A DNA stretch of 14,602 bases. Origin: Firmicutes bacterium UBA5449. Its GTDB lineage: Bacteria > Bacillota > SHA-98 > UBA4971. The stretch covers positions 1 through 14,602 of the forward strand of contig DIQZ01000030.1 in NCBI GenBank assembly GCA_002424305.1, in the 5' to 3' direction. Positions 14,570 through 14,602 of this stretch are shown piece after piece. The number at the start of each line of letters is the position of its first letter. Position 1 is the stretch's first letter. The notes beneath the pieces were generated by a model. That model saw only the letters and a list, made by a program, of their open reading frames with translations. It was not told the origin of the DNA and made no database searches. A program made the translations under genes and the position numbers.

Positions 14570-14602
14570 GGGTTCTCCATTGATGGAGAACCCTATCTAA
14601 TT
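14570..14602 (+). terminator. Probable intrinsic terminator, cut by the window end
   Basis: GGGTTCTCCAT (14570-14580) pairs perfectly over 11 bp with ATGGAGAACCC (14583-14593). The visible tail TATCTAATT is only partly T-rich, and the window ends there, so the tract may continue. It lies 46 bases after the preceding stop codon. Confidence 0.7.

Noticed and set aside
1..14602. CRISPR array, insertion sequence, prophage, tRNA or rRNA
   Set aside because: No spaced direct repeats, transposase, phage proteins or tRNA/rRNA-like sequence was recognised on either strand.

Overview
The window looks like a piece of chromosome from a spore-forming, moderate-GC member of the Firmicutes (class Clostridia or a relative). 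The basis is the gene order tig-clpP-clpX-lonB-lon, strong purine-rich ribosome binding sites with GTG as well as ATG starts, the presence of LonB, and ECF-type transport. The genus cannot be fixed from this sequence.

The window has two halves that diverge from about position 5000. On the minus strand (4830 down to 170) lie four genes in one direction: a membrane-anchored metallophosphoesterase fused to a sulfite-oxidase-like (SUOX, Oxidored_molyb-type) fold; a secreted protein with two such folds; an ECF-transporter S-component-like membrane protein with one such fold as an extracytoplasmic tail; and a second secreted two-fold protein. Together they carry six copies of one small domain, each marked by a DGY-type motif. 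No enzymatic molybdenum protein of usual layout is present. The minus-strand leader before the first gene ends in a clear intrinsic terminator, like a riboswitch or attenuator. The gap before the S-component gene and the region after the last gene hold further structured elements that share a closing stem and a short motif. I read this as a candidate undescribed uptake or sensing system for a small molecule, perhaps a pterin or cofactor precursor. The ligand is unknown.

On the plus strand (5087 to 14602) is the protein quality-control cluster. Trigger factor, ClpP and ClpX are tightly spaced behind a recognisable promoter and end at a good terminator. LonB follows with its own promoter-like sequence, which resembles forespore sigma-F/sigma-G sites. 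LonA follows after a 285-base structured leader. Last comes a P-loop protein of the cyclic 2,3-diphosphoglycerate synthetase-like family (COG2403 type), closed by a strong hairpin at the window end. The ClpP shows Asn where the catalytic-triad Asp is expected.

Within the cluster, trigger factor folds nascent chains, ClpX feeds ClpP, and LonA and LonB are independent ATP-dependent proteases, LonB probably confined to sporulation. The role of the P-loop protein next to lon is unknown.
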